From: Streptomyces sp. NRRL S-455
GTDB lineage: Bacteria > Actinomycetota > Actinomycetes > Streptomycetales > Streptomycetaceae
Direction: 5' to 3'
Length of the DNA stretch: 64,000 nt
Assembly (NCBI RefSeq): GCF_000717875.1
Contig: NZ_JOCT01000017.1
Coordinates: forward strand, 62,001-126,000
Shown piece by piece: positions 7,940 to 16,465 of the stretch (its first letter is position 1; each line of letters opens with the position of its first letter). The position numbers and the translations under genes were made by a program. Under the pieces are notes generated by a model. That model did no database searches, was not told where the DNA came from, and saw only the letters and a program-made list of their open reading frames with translations.

Positions 7940-8971
7940 ATGGGTGACGCGGTGGAACTGGAGGCCGGCGGCCGGACCGTACGGCTGTCCAGCCCGGACA
8001 AGGTGTTCTTCCCCGAGCGCGGTTTCACCAAGCTGGACCTCGCCCGCTACTACCTGGCCGTCGGCCCCGGCATCCTGCGCGCCCTGCGCGACCGGCCCAC
8101 CACCCTGGAGCGCTACCCCGAAGGCGTGAACGGCGAGAACTTCTTCCAGAAGCGGGCGCCGAAGAACATGCCCGACTGGATCCCGACCGCGCACATCACC
8201 TTCCCCAGCGGCCGCAGCGCCGACGAGATGTGCCCCACCGAGGTCGGCGCGGTGGTGTGGGCCGCCCAGTTCGGCACCCTCACCTTCCACCCCTGGCCGG
8301 TCCGCCGCGACGACGTCGACCACCCCGACGAACTGCGCATCGACCTCGACCCGCAGCCCGGCACCGACTACGACGACGCCGCCCGCGCCGCCCACGAACT
8401 CCGGTCCGTGCTCGACGAGTTCGGCGGACTGCGCGGCTTCCCCAAGACCTCCGGCGGCCGGGGCCTGCACGTCTTCGTGCCGATCGAACCGCGCTGGACC
8501 TTCACCCAGGTCCGGCGCGCCGCCATCGCCGTCGGCCGGGAGATGGAGCGGCGGATGCCGGACCAGGTGACCATCAAGTGGTGGAAGGAGGAGCGCGGGG
8601 AGCGCATCTTCATCGACTACAACCAGACGGCACGCGACCGCACCATCGCCTCCGCCTACTCCGTACGCCCCCGCCCGCACGCCCCCGTCTCCGCACCCCT
8701 GCGCTGGGAGGAGGTCGGGGTCGCGCACCCCCAGGACTTCGACCTCGCGACGATGCCCACGCGCTTCGCCGAACTCGGCGACGTGCACGCGGACATGGAC
8801 GACCGCCGCTACTCCCTGGAAGCCCTGCTCGACCTCGCCCGCCGCGACGAGCACGACCACGGGCTGGGAGACCTGCCATACCCGCCCGAGTATCCGAAGA
8901 TGCCGGGGGAGCCCAGGCGGGTACAGCCGAGCAGGGCCAGGAAGGCGCCCGAGGGGCCTACAACTCCTTGA
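7940..8971 (+). CDS. ligD: LigD-type DNA polymerase (primase-polymerase, NHEJ)
   Basis: A 343-residue protein made solely of the LigD polymerase domain (archaeo-eukaryotic primase superfamily). Visible landmarks are LSSPDKVFFP, the RYPEGVNGENFFQKRAP loop, the catalytic metal motif RIDLDPQPG, and KTSGGRGLHVFVPI. It fills ends and adds templated or untemplated nucleotides during end joining. ATG 7940 (MGDAVELEAGG) was chosen over an open extension to 7904. It is divergent from the ligase gene with only 74 bp between them, and overlaps the convergent cupredoxin gene by 14 bp. Confidence 0.9.
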   Translation: MGDAVELEAGGRTVRLSSPDKVFFPERGFTKLDLARYYLAVGPGILRALRDRPTTLERYPEGVNGENFFQKRAPKNMPDWIPTAHITFPSGRSADEMCPTEVGAVVWAAQFGTLTFHPWPVRRDDVDHPDELRIDLDPQPGTDYDDAARAAHELRSVLDEFGGLRGFPKTSGGRGLHVFVPIEPRWTFTQVRRAAIAVGREMERRMPDQVTIKWWKEERGERIFIDYNQTARDRTIASAYSVRPRPHAPVSAPLRWEEVGVAHPQDFDLATMPTRFAELGDVHADMDDRRYSLEALLDLARRDEHDHGLGDLPYPPEYPKMPGEPRRVQPSRARKAPEGPTTP

Positions 8972-11150
8972 TCCGGATGTCGCGGTACGAGACCACGTCC
9001 GTCGTGCCGTGCACCTGGAGCCCGATGTAGCCGGAGGAGAAGCGCCGCCCGTCCGTGCCCGGGTCGTCCGAGCGGGGCGGGGTGAACTCCTGGCCGCCGG
9101 TGTTGTCGAACTCGTTGAGCAGCACACCGTTGCGGAACACCGAGTAGTGCTGGCCTTCCACACGGATCTCGTAGTCGTTCCAGGTGCCCTTCTGGGTCAC
9201 GCCCGCGCCGGCCAGGCCCACACGGTCGAATCCGTAGACCGAGCCCGTCTTGTACATGTCGCCGTCGGGCCGGTCGAGCACCTGCACCTCATGCCCGTAC
9301 TTGATGGCGACCCACTCGGGCCGGGACTCCTCCGGGTGGTCGTGGACCCACGGGAAGCGCACGAACACACCGGAGTTGGCATTGCCGGTGCCAGGTGCGT
9401 CGTCGCGCCACTGGAGCTTCAGTGAGAAGTCGCCGTACTTGCGCTCCGGGAACCACAGCATGCCCATGCCGGGCGTGGTCGTGCTGGAGGTGATCGTCCC
9501 GTCCGGGTTCAGCCCGAACGAACCGCCGCCCACCTGCTGCCACTTGCCGAGGGACTCGGCTGTGCCGTCGAAGAGCGCACGGTAGCCCTCGGTCTGCCCC
9601 GGTTTGCCGATGCCCGACTGGCGGGCCGCTTTCCGGATCGCCCTGGACTCCCGCTGGTCGATGACCCCTTCCTTCAGCAGCTCGTCGAGGACGGACGTCA
9701 CGTGCTTGAGGAACAGCGCGTGGGACGTCCACTCCTTCTCGTCCTCGATCAGCTCGCCGATCCGGCAGCGGTTGTCGGTGACCCGGTTGCGCACGCCCGA
9801 GTCGACCGTGCCGACGATCACCGTCAGCCGCTCGTCGTACTCCGGGCAGTCCGGCGCCGGGACCTGCCCGGAGACGACCGTGAAGGTCACCGTGCGGGCC
9901 GCCGCGGTGTTGCCGGCCTTGTCCGTCGCCCGGTAGGCCACGGTGTGCGCGCCCGCCCGGTCGACCACCACCGGCGCCGAGTACGCGAGATACGGCCCGC
10001 CGTCCAGCGAGTACTCGATCCTCTCGACACCCGAACCGTGCTCGTCGGTCGCCGTGACGGTCACCCGGGCGCTGTTGACGTACGCCCCTGCCGAGTTCTT
10101 CGTGCCCTCCACGGTCACGCCCGTCACCGGCGGGGTGGTGTCCCGCGGCGGCGCCGCCACGACCGTGAACCGCACACTCTTCTCGGCCGCCACGTTGCCG
10201 GCCTTGTCGGTGGCCCGGTAACGGACGGTGTGCTCGCCCACCTGGTGCACCATGACGGGCGCGGTGTACGCCTGCCAGGCGCCGGAGCCCACCGCGTACT
10301 CGATGGTGTTGACCCCGGAGCCGGTGTCGGAGGCGGAGACGGTGACCGTCGCCATGTCGATGTACGCCCCGTCCGGGTCGCGCTCACCGCTCACCGTCGC
10401 CGAGGTCTCCGGCGCCGTGGTGTCGTCCGACTGGGGCGCCACGACCGTGAACTGCGCGCTCTTCTCGGCGGAGACGTTCCCGGCCTTGTCGAACGCCCGG
10501 TAGCGGACCTTGTGGCTGCCGACCCGGTCGACGACGACCGGCGCGGTGTACGGCTGCCAGGCACCCGCGTCACCGATCGCGTACTCGACCTTCTCCACGC
10601 CGGAGCCGCCCTCGTCGGTGGCGTGGATCGCCACGCTCGCCGAACCGACGTACTCGCCCTGCGTGTTCTGCGTGCCGCTCACGTGCGCCGACGCCTCGGG
10701 CGCCGTGGTGTCCTCGCCGGTCCCCTCGGTGACGACGAGGATGCCCTGCATCTGGCCGTGGCCGGGGATGGTGCAGTGGTAGAAGTACCGGCCGGGCGTG
10801 AGCGTGACCTGGGCGGTGTGCTTGCCGCCCTGGGCGTCGTTCGGGTTGGCCAGGATGTTGAGCTGTACGTCGTTGTTGAACTCGGGATCGCTGGTCACGA
10901 ACGTCAGCGTGTGCGGCATGCCGGTGGTGTTGCCGGTGGCCGTACTGTTCTCGAAGACGATCGTGGCGGAACCGGCGACCGCCGTCTTCGGTGCCGAGAG
11001 GTACTTGTCGATGTCGTTTCCCGCCGTCCAGGTGAGGACCTGTTCGGCGGCCTCCCTCTCGGGCTGCCCGGCGGCGGGCACCGCCTGCACGCCGAGCATC
11101 ACGAGCAGGGCGGCCAGCAGGGCGGCCCAGACTCTTCGTCTCCGGATCAC
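8958..11150 (-). CDS. Secreted cupredoxin / Ig-like repeat / DUF1080 (3-keto-glycoside hydrolase) fusion
   Basis: A 730-residue exported multidomain protein. An N-terminal RRRR plus hydrophobic signal peptide ends near AAGQ. Residues about 40-145 are a plastocyanin-like domain with the type-1 copper set YHCTIPGHGQM. Three similar repeats of about 90 residues follow (each starting DTTAPE or DTTPPV and ending in YRA(T/F)DKAGN...FTVV), resembling the Ig-like/OmpL47 repeats of sugar-active proteins. A helical linker precedes a C-terminal DUF1080 domain (GYRALFDGTAESLGKWQ; ANSGVFVRFP), the 3-keto-disaccharide hydrolase fold. GTG 11150 overlaps the upstream stop (GTGA), coupling it to the ThuA gene. 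It probably acts on oxidised sugars outside the cell, with copper-dependent electron transfer. Confidence 0.85.
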   Translation of the reverse strand: MIRRRRVWAALLAALLVMLGVQAVPAAGQPEREAAEQVLTWTAGNDIDKYLSAPKTAVAGSATIVFENSTATGNTTGMPHTLTFVTSDPEFNNDVQLNILANPNDAQGGKHTAQVTLTPGRYFYHCTIPGHGQMQGILVVTEGTGEDTTAPEASAHVSGTQNTQGEYVGSASVAIHATDEGGSGVEKVEYAIGDAGAWQPYTAPVVVDRVGSHKVRYRAFDKAGNVSAEKSAQFTVVAPQSDDTTAPETSATVSGERDPDGAYIDMATVTVSASDTGSGVNTIEYAVGSGAWQAYTAPVMVHQVGEHTVRYRATDKAGNVAAEKSVRFTVVAAPPRDTTPPVTGVTVEGTKNSAGAYVNSARVTVTATDEHGSGVERIEYSLDGGPYLAYSAPVVVDRAGAHTVAYRATDKAGNTAAARTVTFTVVSGQVPAPDCPEYDERLTVIVGTVDSGVRNRVTDNRCRIGELIEDEKEWTSHALFLKHVTSVLDELLKEGVIDQRESRAIRKAARQSGIGKPGQTEGYRALFDGTAESLGKWQQVGGGSFGLNPDGTITSSTTTPGMGMLWFPERKYGDFSLKLQWRDDAPGTGNANSGVFVRFPWVHDHPEESRPEWVAIKYGHEVQVLDRPDGDMYKTGSVYGFDRVGLAGAGVTQKGTWNDYEIRVEGQHYSVFRNGVLLNEFDNTGGQEFTPPRSDDPGTDGRRFSSGYIGLQVHGTTDVVSYRDIRIKEL

Positions 11151-13627
11151 TCGGTCCCCCTCGCCAGCTGACCGGCGGCCGGGGTCGGCCCGCCGCCCTT
11201 GTACGTGACCCGCCACAGGGCCGACTTGGAGTCCGAGGTGAAGAAGCCGCGCCCGTAGTCGAGGACGTACAGAGCGCCGTCCGGACCGAACCTCCAGTCC
11301 ATGAGGTTCCTGATGCCGTCGTTGCCGACCGGCACGATCTTCTTCAGCGACTCCGAGTGCACCGGCAGACCGCCGTCGCCCTGCGTCTTCGGGTCCATGA
11401 TCACCGCGTTGCGCGGCTGGTCGGCGTCGTAGAAGTCACCGACGAACCACTTGCCGTCCCAGTACGCCGGCCACTTGACCGCACTGTCGGCCGCCACTGT
11501 GCCGTACCGGTAGACCGGCCCGTTCATCGCTGCCTGCCCGCCGCCCTTCAGCCAGGGCAGCCGGTACGTGGCCTCCTCCGGCTTGTAGGACGGGACACCG
11601 GCGGCGTCCCGCGGGTAGTCCGGCGCGCCGCCCGACGGCGAGTACCAGATGTTGTTGCCGGTCACCGGCGGCAGGTTGACCAGTCCGTCGTTGTTCGGCG
11701 ACTCGTTCTTCGGGTGGTCGCAGTCGTACCAGCCCAGCGGCTTGGACGGGTCCGGCAGACCCCGGTCGCGGTAGGGCTGCTTGTTGCCCATGCAGTACGG
11801 CCAGCCGCGGTTGCCCGCCTTGGTGATCACGGCGAAGGTGTCGTACTTGGCCGGACCCCAGGTCGTCGAGGGCGCGCTCGCGTCCGGGCCGACCCAGCCC
11901 GCGTACAGCACGTCGGTCGACTTGTCGACGAAGATGCGTGCCGGGTTCCGCACGCCCATCACGTAGATCTCGCCGCGCGTCTTGCCGCCGCCCTCGTCCG
12001 TCTCCTTGCCGGTGAAGAGGTTGCCTTCGGGCAGCGTGTACGTGCCGTCCGGCTCCGGGTGGATGCGCAGGATCTTGCCGTTGAGGTTGTTGGTGTTGCC
12101 GGCGGTGCGGCGCGCGTCCGCGAAGGACACGCCCTTGTAGTTCGGCTCCGGGTTGTTGCCCGAGTAACCGCCGCTGAAGCCGCTGGAGTTGTTGTCACCG
12201 GTGGCGATGTACAGGTTGCCCTTGGAGTCCCAGGCCATCCCGCCGCCCGCGTGGCAGCAGCTGTGGATCTGCACCGGCCACTTCAGCAGGACCTTCTCAC
12301 TGGAGAGGTCCAGCTTGCCGGTGGCCTGGTCGAAAGTGAAACGGGAGACCCGCCGCTCGGCCATCCGCGTGTCGCGGTTGATCCGGGAGTGGGGCGTGTA
12401 GTGCAGGTACACCCAGCCGTTCCGGGCGAACTCCGGGTCCAGCTCGATCCCGAGCAGTCCCTCCTCGACCTTGACCAGCTCGTCGCCGCCGCCCTTGTTG
12501 CCGAAGACGGTGAGCGCACCGGCCAGGGTGACCTGCCTGGTCTTCGGGTCGTAGACGTGGATCTCGCCCTTGCCCTTGCCGATGTCGGGGTTGTTCCAGT
12601 CGGTGATCACGGGCTGCGAGGAGTCCGCGCCGCCCCGGCCGATGTAGAATACCCGGCCGTCGGGCGCGGTGACCAGCCCGTGCGGCTCGCCGATCTGGTC
12701 GTTCTGCCCCGGCTGGTTGGGCTTGGTCAGCCGCTCCGCCGCGTAGTTGGCGTTGATGGTCGCCTTGCAGTCGGCCTGCTCCAGCCGGGTCGTCCACATC
12801 AGCGCGCCGCGCAGGTGCGCCCGGAAGTCGGTCTCGTCGTACGACGACACCGTGCCGCCCATGCCGGTGTAGAAGGAGCGGCCGCCGTCGTAGTCGCGGC
12901 ACCAGCTGACCGGGTGGTCCCAGCCGTTGGCGCTCGCCCCCGGCTGGTACGTCGACTCGCGGACGCGCGCCACCGTGTGGACGTCACCGGACGGGTTCTT
13001 CACCCAGTTCAGCCACTTGTCCGGGCGCTTCCACTGCACCGGAAGCTCCTCGGTGGCCGGATGCCGGCGGTCGCCGACCTCCACGGTCGCCCGCTGGACG
13101 GCCGCCGGGCTCGACGCGGCCGGCCGTGCGCCCACCAGGCCGGTGAACCAGTCCGAGTACGGCTCCGCACGCGCCGCGTCATGGAGGCCGACGAACCCGC
13201 CGCCGGCCTCCATGTACGCCTCCAGACCCGCTTCCTGCTCCGCGTCGAGGACATCGCCCCCGCCGGTCAGGAACACGATCGCGTTGAAGCGGCCGAGCTT
13301 CGTCTCGTCGGTGAACACCGAGGCGTCGTCGGTGGCTTGCACCTTGAAGCGGCGGTTCGCCGGACCCGACAGGCCGATGTCCTCGATGGCCTCGATCCCG
13401 GCGTTCACCACCGGCGACTCCTCTCCGGCCGCCGCGGAACCGTGGAAGATCAGCACACGTACGTTCGCGCCGCCCGGCGGCGACTTGATGGACATCGTTG
13501 TCAGCGGTGGCTCCGGATACGGGCGCGCGCTCGCGGCGGGCCCCGACAGCAGTCCGGCGGTCACGGCTCCGGCGGCCAGTGAGGCCGCCCAGACACGTCT
13601 TCTCTTGCTCAGCCCTCGTAAGTGCAT
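11147..13627 (-). CDS. Secreted ThuA-like / PQQ-type sugar dehydrogenase fusion
   Basis: An 826-residue protein starting at ATG 13627 behind a strong GAGGAGG site. The signal peptide (RRRVWAASLAAGAV) ends near PAASA. Residues 50-270 are a ThuA-like (trehalose-utilisation, class-I amidotransferase-like) domain with GGFVGLHDAA. Residues 300-815 are a glucose/sorbosone-dehydrogenase-like beta-propeller (PHGLVTAPDGRVFYIGR, GLLGIELDPEF, RIHPEPDGTY). Such dehydrogenases oxidise sugars with PQQ; ThuA domains occur in 3-keto-sugar pathways. The next gene supplies a cupredoxin and DUF1080, so the two proteins probably act together outside the membrane. Divergent from the laccase over 189 bp. Confidence 0.85.
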   Translation of the reverse strand: MHLRGLSKRRRVWAASLAAGAVTAGLLSGPAASARPYPEPPLTTMSIKSPPGGANVRVLIFHGSAAAGEESPVVNAGIEAIEDIGLSGPANRRFKVQATDDASVFTDETKLGRFNAIVFLTGGGDVLDAEQEAGLEAYMEAGGGFVGLHDAARAEPYSDWFTGLVGARPAASSPAAVQRATVEVGDRRHPATEELPVQWKRPDKWLNWVKNPSGDVHTVARVRESTYQPGASANGWDHPVSWCRDYDGGRSFYTGMGGTVSSYDETDFRAHLRGALMWTTRLEQADCKATINANYAAERLTKPNQPGQNDQIGEPHGLVTAPDGRVFYIGRGGADSSQPVITDWNNPDIGKGKGEIHVYDPKTRQVTLAGALTVFGNKGGGDELVKVEEGLLGIELDPEFARNGWVYLHYTPHSRINRDTRMAERRVSRFTFDQATGKLDLSSEKVLLKWPVQIHSCCHAGGGMAWDSKGNLYIATGDNNSSGFSGGYSGNNPEPNYKGVSFADARRTAGNTNNLNGKILRIHPEPDGTYTLPEGNLFTGKETDEGGGKTRGEIYVMGVRNPARIFVDKSTDVLYAGWVGPDASAPSTTWGPAKYDTFAVITKAGNRGWPYCMGNKQPYRDRGLPDPSKPLGWYDCDHPKNESPNNDGLVNLPPVTGNNIWYSPSGGAPDYPRDAAGVPSYKPEEATYRLPWLKGGGQAAMNGPVYRYGTVAADSAVKWPAYWDGKWFVGDFYDADQPRNAVIMDPKTQGDGGLPVHSESLKKIVPVGNDGIRNLMDWRFGPDGALYVLDYGRGFFTSDSKSALWRVTYKGGGPTPAAGQLARGTE

Positions 13628-13816
13628 GGGCACCTCCTCGGTCACAGCAACACCGCCAAGGAAGCTAAACCCCTTTGCCTGTTCCGCCAATACCTATGAC
13701 CGGGATGCCATCAACTTTGTCTCGACTGTGGATAAACGGGAGCGCGCCCGGTACCGTCGCACAGGTTCATCACAGGTACGCCTCCGTAAAAGCCTTACCA
13801 GGGTGGGGAGTTCCGC

Positions 13817-14797
13817 ATGGACAGACGCAGCTTCAACCGGCGTGTGCTGCTGGGCGGCGCGGCCGTCGCGACATCGCTGTCCGTGGCGCCGGAGGCCGTC
13901 AGCGCCGACAAGCCGGCGAAGACGGCCCCCGCCGGGGGCGAGGTGAAGCGGATCAAGCTGTACGCGGAGAAGCTGGCCGACGGCCAGATGGGCTACGGCC
14001 TGGAGAAGGGCAAGGCGAGCATCCCGGGCCCGCTGATCGAGCTCAACGAGGGCGACACGCTCCACATCGAGTTCGAGAACACCATGGACGTCGCGGTGAG
14101 CCTCCACGTCCACGGCCTGGACTACGAGATCACCAGCGACGGCACGAAGATGAACCGCAGTCATGTCGAGCCGGGGGGCACCCGCACCTACACCTGGCGC
14201 ACCCACGCCCCCGGCCGCCGCAAGGACGGCACCTGGCGGGCGGGCAGCGCGGGCTACTGGCACTACCACGACCACGTCGTCGGCACGGAACACGGCACGC
14301 AGGGCCTGCGGAACGGCCTGTACGGCCCGGTCATCGTCCGCCGCAAGGGCGACGTCCTGCCCGACCGGACGCACACCGTCGTCTTCAACGACATGCTCAT
14401 CAACAACAGGCCGCCGCACTCGGGCCCGGACTTCGAGGCCACGGTGGGCGATCGCGTGGAGTTCGTCGTGATCACGCACGGCGAGTTCTACCACACGTTC
14501 CACATGCACGGTCACCGCTGGGCCGACAACCGCACCGGCATGCTGACCGGCCCCGACGACCCCAGCCCGGTCATCGACAACAAGATCACCGGCCCGGCCG
14601 ACTCGTTCGGCTTCCAGGTGATAGCGGGGGAGGGGGTCGGTGCCGGCGCCTGGATGTACCACTGCCATGTGCAGAGCCACTCCGACATGGGGATGGTGGG
14701 GCTGTTCCTGGTGAAGAAGCCGGACGGGACGATTCCCGGGTACGAGCCGCACGAGCACGGGGGTGACGACCCGGGGCACGGTCAGCACGAGCGGTGA
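13817..14797 (+). CDS. Two-domain small laccase (multicopper oxidase)
   Basis: A 326-residue Tat-exported copper oxidase. The N-terminus [13 protein letters not shown] is a twin-arginine motif followed by a hydrophobic stretch to VSADK. All copper-ligand blocks are present: [19 protein letters not shown] and [12 protein letters not shown]. The length and motif order match the S. coelicolor small laccase SLAC (SCO6712), which forms a trimer and oxidises phenolics with oxygen. The ATG is preceded by GTGGGGAG. The C-terminus is His-rich ([13 protein letters not shown]). Its position beside pca and copper-sugar genes suits plant-polymer breakdown. Confidence 0.95.
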   Translation: MDRRSFNRRVLLGGAAVATSLSVAPEAVSADKPAKTAPAGGEVKRIKLYAEKLADGQMGYGLEKGKASIPGPLIELNEGDTLHIEFENTMDVAVSLHVHGLDYEITSDGTKMNRSHVEPGGTRTYTWRTHAPGRRKDGTWRAGSAGYWHYHDHVVGTEHGTQGLRNGLYGPVIVRRKGDVLPDRTHTVVFNDMLINNRPPHSGPDFEATVGDRVEFVVITHGEFYHTFHMHGHRWADNRTGMLTGPDDPSPVIDNKITGPADSFGFQVIAGEGVGAGAWMYHCHVQSHSDMGMVGLFLVKKPDGTIPGYEPHEHGGDDPGHGQHER

Positions 14798-14865
14798 CGG
14801 ACACATGGGGTGTGTAAGGGGCAGAGACGCACGGGGCGTGTGAGGGGCCGACCTCCCCCTCCGTG

Positions 14866-14877
14866 GAGAGCGCTCTC
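14866..14877. promoter_or_regulatory. LacI-family operator
   Basis: GAGAGCGCTCTC, a perfect 12-bp palindrome with the CG centre typical of LacI/GalR operators, lies 58 bp upstream of the LacI-family gene, so autoregulation is likely. Confidence 0.6.
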
Positions 14878-14934
14878 ACGACGTCCGCCCTCGGGGCTAT
14901 CCTGATCCGCAACCGCAGGTGAGGAGCCCCGACA

Positions 14935-15972
14935 GTGACCGACACAGCGCCGCGTCCCACCCTGGAGGCCGTGGCCGCCCGGGCAGGTGTCTCACGGGCC
15001 ACCGTGTCGCGTGTGGTCAACGGCGGGGACGGGGTACGGGACGTCCTCGTCGAGCGGGTCCGCAAGGCCGTCGAGGAGCTCGGGTACGTGCCCAACCAGG
15101 CCGCCCGCTCCCTGGTCACCCGGCGGCACGACGCGGTCGCGGTCGTCGTCGCCGAACCGGAGACCCGGGTGTTCGCCGACCCGTTCTTCGCGCTCCAGCT
15201 GCGAGGCATCAGCAAGGAGCTCACCGCCCACGACAACCAGCTCGTCCTGCTGCTCACGGAGGGCCGCGACGACCACGCCCGAGTCGGCCGGTACCTCGCG
15301 GGCGGGCACGTGGACGGGGCCCTGGTCTTCTCGCTGCACCTCGACGACCCGCTGCCGGAACTGATCCAGCGGGCCGGTGTCCCCACGGTCTTCGGCGGAC
15401 GGCCGGGCTGGAGCGGCGACCGGCGCGATGTGGTCTACGTCGACAGCGACAACCGCGGCGGGGCGCGCGACGCCGTCCGGCACCTCGTCGGCCTCGGCCG
15501 GACCCGTATCGCGCACCTCACCGGCGCTCTCGACCAGACCTCCGCGGTGGACCGGCTCGACGGCTACCGGGACGTCATGGTGGACGCCGACCCACGTCTC
15601 ATCGTCGAGGCCGACTTCACGCCGGCCGGGGGCGAGCGGGCCATGCGTCAGCTCCTGGACCGGTGCCCGGACGTGGACGCCGTGTTCGCCGCGAACGACC
15701 TCACGGCCTCGGGGGCGCTGCGCGTCCTGAGGGAGGCCGGTCGCCGCGTTCCCGACGACGTGGCCGTGATCGGCTTCGACGACATGCTGCCCGTCGCGGA
15801 ACAGACCGATCCGCCCCTCACGACCGTCCGCCAGGACATCGAGGAGATGGGGCGCCTGATGGCCCGTCTGCTGCTGCGCGACCTCGACCGCGGCACCTCA
15901 CACGAGGGCGTCGCCGGCACGCCGGCCGGTGTCGTCCTGCCGACGACGCTGGTGCGACGGGCGTCGGCGTGA
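14935..15972 (+). CDS. LacI-family transcriptional regulator
   Basis: A 345-residue regulator. The LacI helix-turn-helix is near residues 8-30 (TLEAVAARAGVSRATVSRVV) with hinge helix PNQAARSLVTRR, followed by a periplasmic-binding-protein-like sensor domain (VVVAEPETRVFADPFF, AVFAANDLTASGALR, VIGFDD). GTG 14935 is preceded by GAGGAG with 8-nt spacing. A palindrome just upstream suggests autoregulation. The ligand is probably a sugar, but no transporter is adjacent; plausible targets are the secreted sugar-oxidation genes upstream. Confidence 0.92.
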   Translation: MTDTAPRPTLEAVAARAGVSRATVSRVVNGGDGVRDVLVERVRKAVEELGYVPNQAARSLVTRRHDAVAVVVAEPETRVFADPFFALQLRGISKELTAHDNQLVLLLTEGRDDHARVGRYLAGGHVDGALVFSLHLDDPLPELIQRAGVPTVFGGRPGWSGDRRDVVYVDSDNRGGARDAVRHLVGLGRTRIAHLTGALDQTSAVDRLDGYRDVMVDADPRLIVEADFTPAGGERAMRQLLDRCPDVDAVFAANDLTASGALRVLREAGRRVPDDVAVIGFDDMLPVAEQTDPPLTTVRQDIEEMGRLMARLLLRDLDRGTSHEGVAGTPAGVVLPTTLVRRASA

Positions 15973-16141
15973 TCCGTGCCGGAGCCCCGCCGCCGGAGCG
16001 ATCGCCTGGTTTCGCTTGAACCCGCGCGCCGCCGTGCGCCGGCGCCGCCGACAGGCGACCATCGAGACGGCCGGAGGCCCGTGAACGCGTGTTGATCCCG
16101 CGTTGATCGAACGTTTTTCGCCGACCGCGACGCTTCTGGCC

Positions 16142-16405
16142 ATGCACATCGAAACGATCACCTCGCCCGAACTCGCCTGGCAGCAGGAGGCGTTGTGCGC
16201 GCAGACCGGGGCGGACTTCTTCTTCCCCGAGCCGGGCAGTTCGGTGCGGGAGGCGAAGCGGATCTGCAGAATGTGCCCGATCCGCGCGGCCTGCCTCGAG
16301 TACGCGCTGGACAACGACGAGCGGTTCGGCGTCTGGGGCGGCCTGTCGGAGAAGGAACGCCTGGAGCTGCGGCGGGCCTCGCACCGGCAGCACGGAACGC
16401 CGTGA
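16142..16405 (+). CDS. wblJ: WhiB-like iron-sulfur regulator
   Basis: An 87-residue Wbl protein. The four cluster cysteines are in EALCAQTG, CRMCPIRAAC (C-x2-C-x5-C), and the Gly-rich turn GVWGGLSEKER follows. Wbl proteins carry a 4Fe-4S cluster and usually act bound to the principal sigma factor. ATG 16142 is chosen because the family begins close to the W before the first Cys; a GTG/TTG extension to 16103 would add 13 unconserved residues. The symbol rests on my recollection that the Wbl gene near the small laccase in S. coelicolor is wblJ (SCO6715). Followed at once by a very strong terminator. Confidence 0.85.
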   Translation: MHIETITSPELAWQQEALCAQTGADFFFPEPGSSVREAKRICRMCPIRAACLEYALDNDERFGVWGGLSEKERLELRRASHRQHGTP

Positions 16406-16443
16406 GGCCCCGACCGCTCGTGGCGGTCGGGGCCTCACGGCGT
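16397..16443. terminator. Strong bidirectional terminator
   Basis: A perfect 21-bp stem, ACGCCGTGAGGCCCCGACCGC from 16397 and its complement ending at 16443, with loop TCGTG (16418-16422). It overlaps the wbl stop codon and sits between convergent wbl and desaturase genes. Confidence 0.85.
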
Positions 16444-16465
16444 CGCGCCGGGTGACGGCCTGCCG

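Noticed and set aside
11357..13582. 741-codon plus-strand frame across the ThuA-dehydrogenase gene
   Set aside because: Shadow composition (Arg, Val, His, Pro) and no homology pattern; the minus-strand frame has signal peptide, ThuA and propeller motifs.
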